DNA from: Ruminococcaceae bacterium UBA1772
GTDB lineage: Bacteria; Bacillota; Clostridia; Oscillospirales; Acutalibacteraceae
Length of the DNA stretch: 9,106 nt
Reading direction: 5' to 3'
NCBI GenBank assembly: GCA_002314645.1
Contig: DCGS01000057.1
Location: 1-9,106, forward strand
This document shows, in pieces, positions 7,231 through 9,106 of this stretch (the first letter of the stretch is position 1; each line of letters starts with the position of its first letter). The notes below the pieces were generated by a model. It saw only the letters and a program-made list of their open reading frames with translations, was not told the origin of the DNA and did no database searches. A program made the translations under genes and the position numbers.

Positions 7231-8070
7231 ATGGATGATCCCGGGGCCCAAAACATTTTTAAAAAAATATCAAAATTTATAAAGCGTAGCGACTCTGTTA
7301 CTGAAGAGGAAATATTGTCAATGCTTGATGATGTTTCCAATGAAACTGGTGGCTTACCAGATGATCAAAGAGAAATGATTACAAACATCTTTGAATTTGA
7401 TGATGCCAATGTTTCAGATCTTATGACTCACAGAACGGATATTGCTGCAGTCGAAGCAAAAGATAATATACTTGTTCTTCGCGACCTTGCAATTGAAGAG
7501 GGATATTCAAGAATTCCTGTTTATGAGGAAGATGTGGATAATATCGTTGGTATTGCATACATTAAAGATGTTCTTAAATTCGTAGGAACAGAAGTACCAG
7601 AAACTCTGTCAGTTGGAGATATTATGAGAAAAGCAACTTATGTTCCAAAGACAATGAGCTGCACTAATCTCTTTAAAAATATGACAGAAAGTCATATTCA
7701 AATGGCAATTGTTGTTGATGAGTACGGCGGAACAGCTGGTCTTATTACAATGGAAGACCTTGTTGAGGCAATTGTGGGTAATATTCAGGACGAATATGAC
7801 GACGAAGAAGAGGAAATCCAGAAAATAGATGAAAACGTATTTACTGTAGATGGAACAACAGATATAGATGAAATTGAAGATCTTTTAGATACTGAAATTC
7901 CTGAAGGTGAATATGACACATTAGGTGGATTTATTATTTCAATTCTTGGATATATTCCAGAGGATGGATCAAGGATTGAAGTTGAATATGATAATCTTCA
8001 CATGACAGTTCTTAGTACTGAAGACAGAAGAATTGGAAAAGTTAAGATTGTGAAGGATGAAAACACTTGA
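7231..8070 (+). CDS. CorC/HlyC-family CBS-pair protein, soluble form
   Basis: This 279-residue protein has a short charged N-terminus, two CBS domains (about 61-120 and 127-190) and a C-terminal CorC/HlyC transporter-associated domain (about 200-275). Diagnostic segments are VSDLMTHRTDI, GYSRIPVYE, VVDEYGGTAGLITMEDLVE and a final segment around YDTLGGFI. CBS pairs of this family bind adenine nucleotides; E. coli CorC (YbeX) is linked to magnesium and cobalt efflux, but the biochemical role is poorly settled. No membrane segment is visible, so the N-terminal CNNM/DUF21 domain of the membrane-bound relatives is missing. An acidic run (about 189-197) separates CBS2 from the last domain. The ATG at 7231 follows AAAGGAG (7216-7222) by eight bases. 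The frame stays open to 6865, but that part is antisense to nifJ and crosses both promoters. No GC-rich terminator follows, so readthrough into gap is possible. Confidence 0.88.
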   Translation: MDDPGAQNIFKKISKFIKRSDSVTEEEILSMLDDVSNETGGLPDDQREMITNIFEFDDANVSDLMTHRTDIAAVEAKDNILVLRDLAIEEGYSRIPVYEEDVDNIVGIAYIKDVLKFVGTEVPETLSVGDIMRKATYVPKTMSCTNLFKNMTESHIQMAIVVDEYGGTAGLITMEDLVEAIVGNIQDEYDDEEEEIQKIDENVFTVDGTTDIDEIEDLLDTEIPEGEYDTLGGFIISILGYIPEDGSRIEVEYDNLHMTVLSTEDRRIGKVKIVKDENT

Positions 8071-8094
8071 TATTTTCATTGGAAAGTTTATAAT
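8067..8094 (+). promoter_or_regulatory. Probable gap promoter
   Basis: TTGATA (8067-8072, five of six bases) overlaps the stop codon of the CBS-domain gene. A perfect TATAAT (8089-8094) follows after 16 bases. The start point would be near 8101, giving a leader of about 63 bases that begins at the palindrome at 8104-8123. A second, weaker arrangement uses TTGACA at 8105-8110 with TAATAT at 8128-8133. Confidence 0.65.
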
Positions 8095-8103
8095 TGTTGA
8101 TAG

Positions 8104-8123
8104 ATTGACAATTTTTTGTCAAT
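8104..8123. promoter_or_regulatory. Palindromic operator-like site at the gap transcription start
   Basis: ATTGACAA (8104-8111) and TTGTCAAT (8116-8123) form a perfect inverted repeat around TTTT. The inner 18 bases, TTGACAANNNNTTGTCAA, share the length and the outer TTG/CAA and inner AA/TT with the Rex consensus TTGTTAANNNNTTAACAA, differing symmetrically at two positions per half. It lies at about +4 to +23 of the predicted gap transcript, where a repressor could block transcription. Rex senses NADH/NAD+ and is known to control central-carbon genes, including gap, in several Firmicutes. A different regulator, or a 5' mRNA hairpin, is also possible. Confidence 0.5.
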
Positions 8124-8163
8124 ATCATAATATTACGTATTTTAGTAACTGGAGGTTATTATA

Positions 8164-9106
8164 ATGGTTAAAGTTGCAATTAACGGATTTGGTCGTATTG
8201 GACGTCTTGCATTTAGACAGATGTTCACAGCAGAGGGTTATGAGGTTGTAGCAATCAACGATCTTACAGACCCAAAAATGCTTGCTCACCTTTTAAAGTA
8301 TGACTCAGCTCAGGGCAGATATGCTCTTGCTGACAAGGTTGAAGCAAAAGAAGATTCTATCGTTGTAGATGGAAAAGAAATTAAGATTTACAAAGAGGCA
8401 GATGCAAACAATCTTCCTTGGGGTGAAATCGGTGTTGATGTAGTTCTTGAGTGCACAGGTTTCTATACATCTAAGGAAAAATCTATGGCACACATTAATG
8501 CAGGCGCTAAGAAAGTTGTTATTTCAGCTCCAGCAGGTAATGACCTCCCTACAATAGTATATGGCGTAAATGAAGGCAAACTTACAGCTGATGACAAGGT
8601 TATTTCAGCTGCTTCATGTACAACAAACTGCCTTGCTCCAATGGCTAAGGCTCTTAACGACTATGCTCCAATCCAGAGCGGTATCATGACAACTGTTCAT
8701 GCTTACACAGGTGACCAGATGCTTCTTGACGGTCCTCACAGAAAGGGTGACCTTAGAAGAGCTCGTGCAGCTGCTTGCTCAATCGTTCCAAACTCAACAG
8801 GTGCTGCAAAGGCAATTGGTCTTGTAATTCCTGAGCTTAATGGCAAGCTTATTGGTTCAGCTCAGCGTGTTCCAACACCAACAGGTTCAACAACACTTCT
8901 TGTTGCTGTTGTTAAGGGTAAGGATGTTACTGTTGAAGGTATCAACGCTGCTATGAAGGCTGCTTCAAGCCCATCATTCGGTTACACAGAGGAACAACTC
9001 GTTTCTTCAGACATCATCGGCATTACAGAAGGTTCTCTCTTCGATGCAACACAGACAATGGTTACAGCTGTTGGCGATGATCTCTATCAGGTACAGGTTG
9101 TTTCAT
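8164..9106 (+). CDS. gap: Glyceraldehyde-3-phosphate dehydrogenase, type I (3' end cut by window)
   Basis: This glycolytic enzyme oxidises glyceraldehyde-3-phosphate to 1,3-bisphosphoglycerate with NAD+ and phosphate. The visible 314 residues show the Rossmann motif INGFGRIGR (6-14), Asp33 in AINDL (typical of NAD preference), the catalytic Cys152 in SCTTNC, the catalytic His179 in TVHAYTGDQ, the substrate loop DLRRARAAA and SAQRVPTPTGS. Type I enzymes have about 330-340 residues, so only the last 20 or so, including the usual WYDNE segment, lie beyond the window. The ATG at 8164 has GGAGG (8151-8155) eight bases upstream and gives the standard MVKVAINGFGR start. The gene has its own promoter and an operator-like palindrome, and may also receive readthrough from the CBS-domain gene. 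Its codon choice is even and regular, as expected for a highly expressed gene. Confidence 0.97.
   Translation, partial: MVKVAINGFGRIGRLAFRQMFTAEGYEVVAINDLTDPKMLAHLLKYDSAQGRYALADKVEAKEDSIVVDGKEIKIYKEADANNLPWGEIGVDVVLECTGFYTSKEKSMAHINAGAKKVVISAPAGNDLPTIVYGVNEGKLTADDKVISAASCTTNCLAPMAKALNDYAPIQSGIMTTVHAYTGDQMLLDGPHRKGDLRRARAAACSIVPNSTGAAKAIGLVIPELNGKLIGSAQRVPTPTGSTTLLVAVVKGKDVTVEGINAAMKAASSPSFGYTEEQLVSSDIIGITEGSLFDATQTMVTAVGDDLYQVQVVS

Noticed and set aside
8104..8123. Hairpin read as a terminator of the CBS-domain gene
   Set aside because: The stem is AT-rich and the sequence after it (ATCATAATATT) has no T-run, so an operator or leader hairpin is more likely.

Overview
The window looks like part of a low-to-moderate-GC anaerobic Firmicute chromosome, most likely class Clostridia and perhaps Lachnospiraceae-like. 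The evidence is a one-subunit pyruvate:ferredoxin oxidoreductase, a ferredoxin-type protein resembling clostridial RnfB, strong GGAGG ribosome sites, consensus sigma-A promoters and AT-rich spacers. The assignment rests on gene types and style only. No mobile element, CRISPR array, tRNA or rRNA was seen, and no gene-free stretch exceeds about 205 bases.

Layout: (1) Bases 1-560, plus strand: the 3' end of an iron-sulfur protein with five visible [4Fe-4S] motifs, best read as RnfB. (2) Bases 584-617: a perfect 34-base palindrome acting as a shared terminator for convergent genes. (3) Bases 632-1804 and 1837-3363, minus strand: malic enzyme and glycerol kinase, 32 bases apart and probably transcribed together, glpK first. 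(4) Bases 3395-3427: a minus-strand terminator between nifJ and glpK. (5) Bases 3448-7026, minus strand: pyruvate:ferredoxin oxidoreductase (nifJ). (6) Bases 7027-7230: a divergent control region with one promoter in each direction and direct repeats between them. (7) Bases 7231-8070, plus strand: a soluble CorC/HlyC-type CBS-pair protein. (8) Bases 8071-8163: a promoter and a palindromic operator-like site. (9) Base 8164 to the end: glyceraldehyde-3-phosphate dehydrogenase (gap), lacking only its last residues.

Most genes sit around the pyruvate, ferredoxin and NADH node. GAPDH makes NADH, malic enzyme makes pyruvate plus reduced nicotinamide cofactor, and PFOR turns pyruvate into acetyl-CoA and reduced ferredoxin. 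An Rnf complex would couple reduced ferredoxin to NAD+ reduction and an ion gradient. Glycerol kinase feeds glycerol carbon in above GAPDH. The CBS protein is the outlier. The genes themselves are ordinary. The points most worth a second look are the duplicated ferredoxin modules on an Ala/Pro linker, the terminator ahead of glpK, and the palindrome at the gap transcription start.
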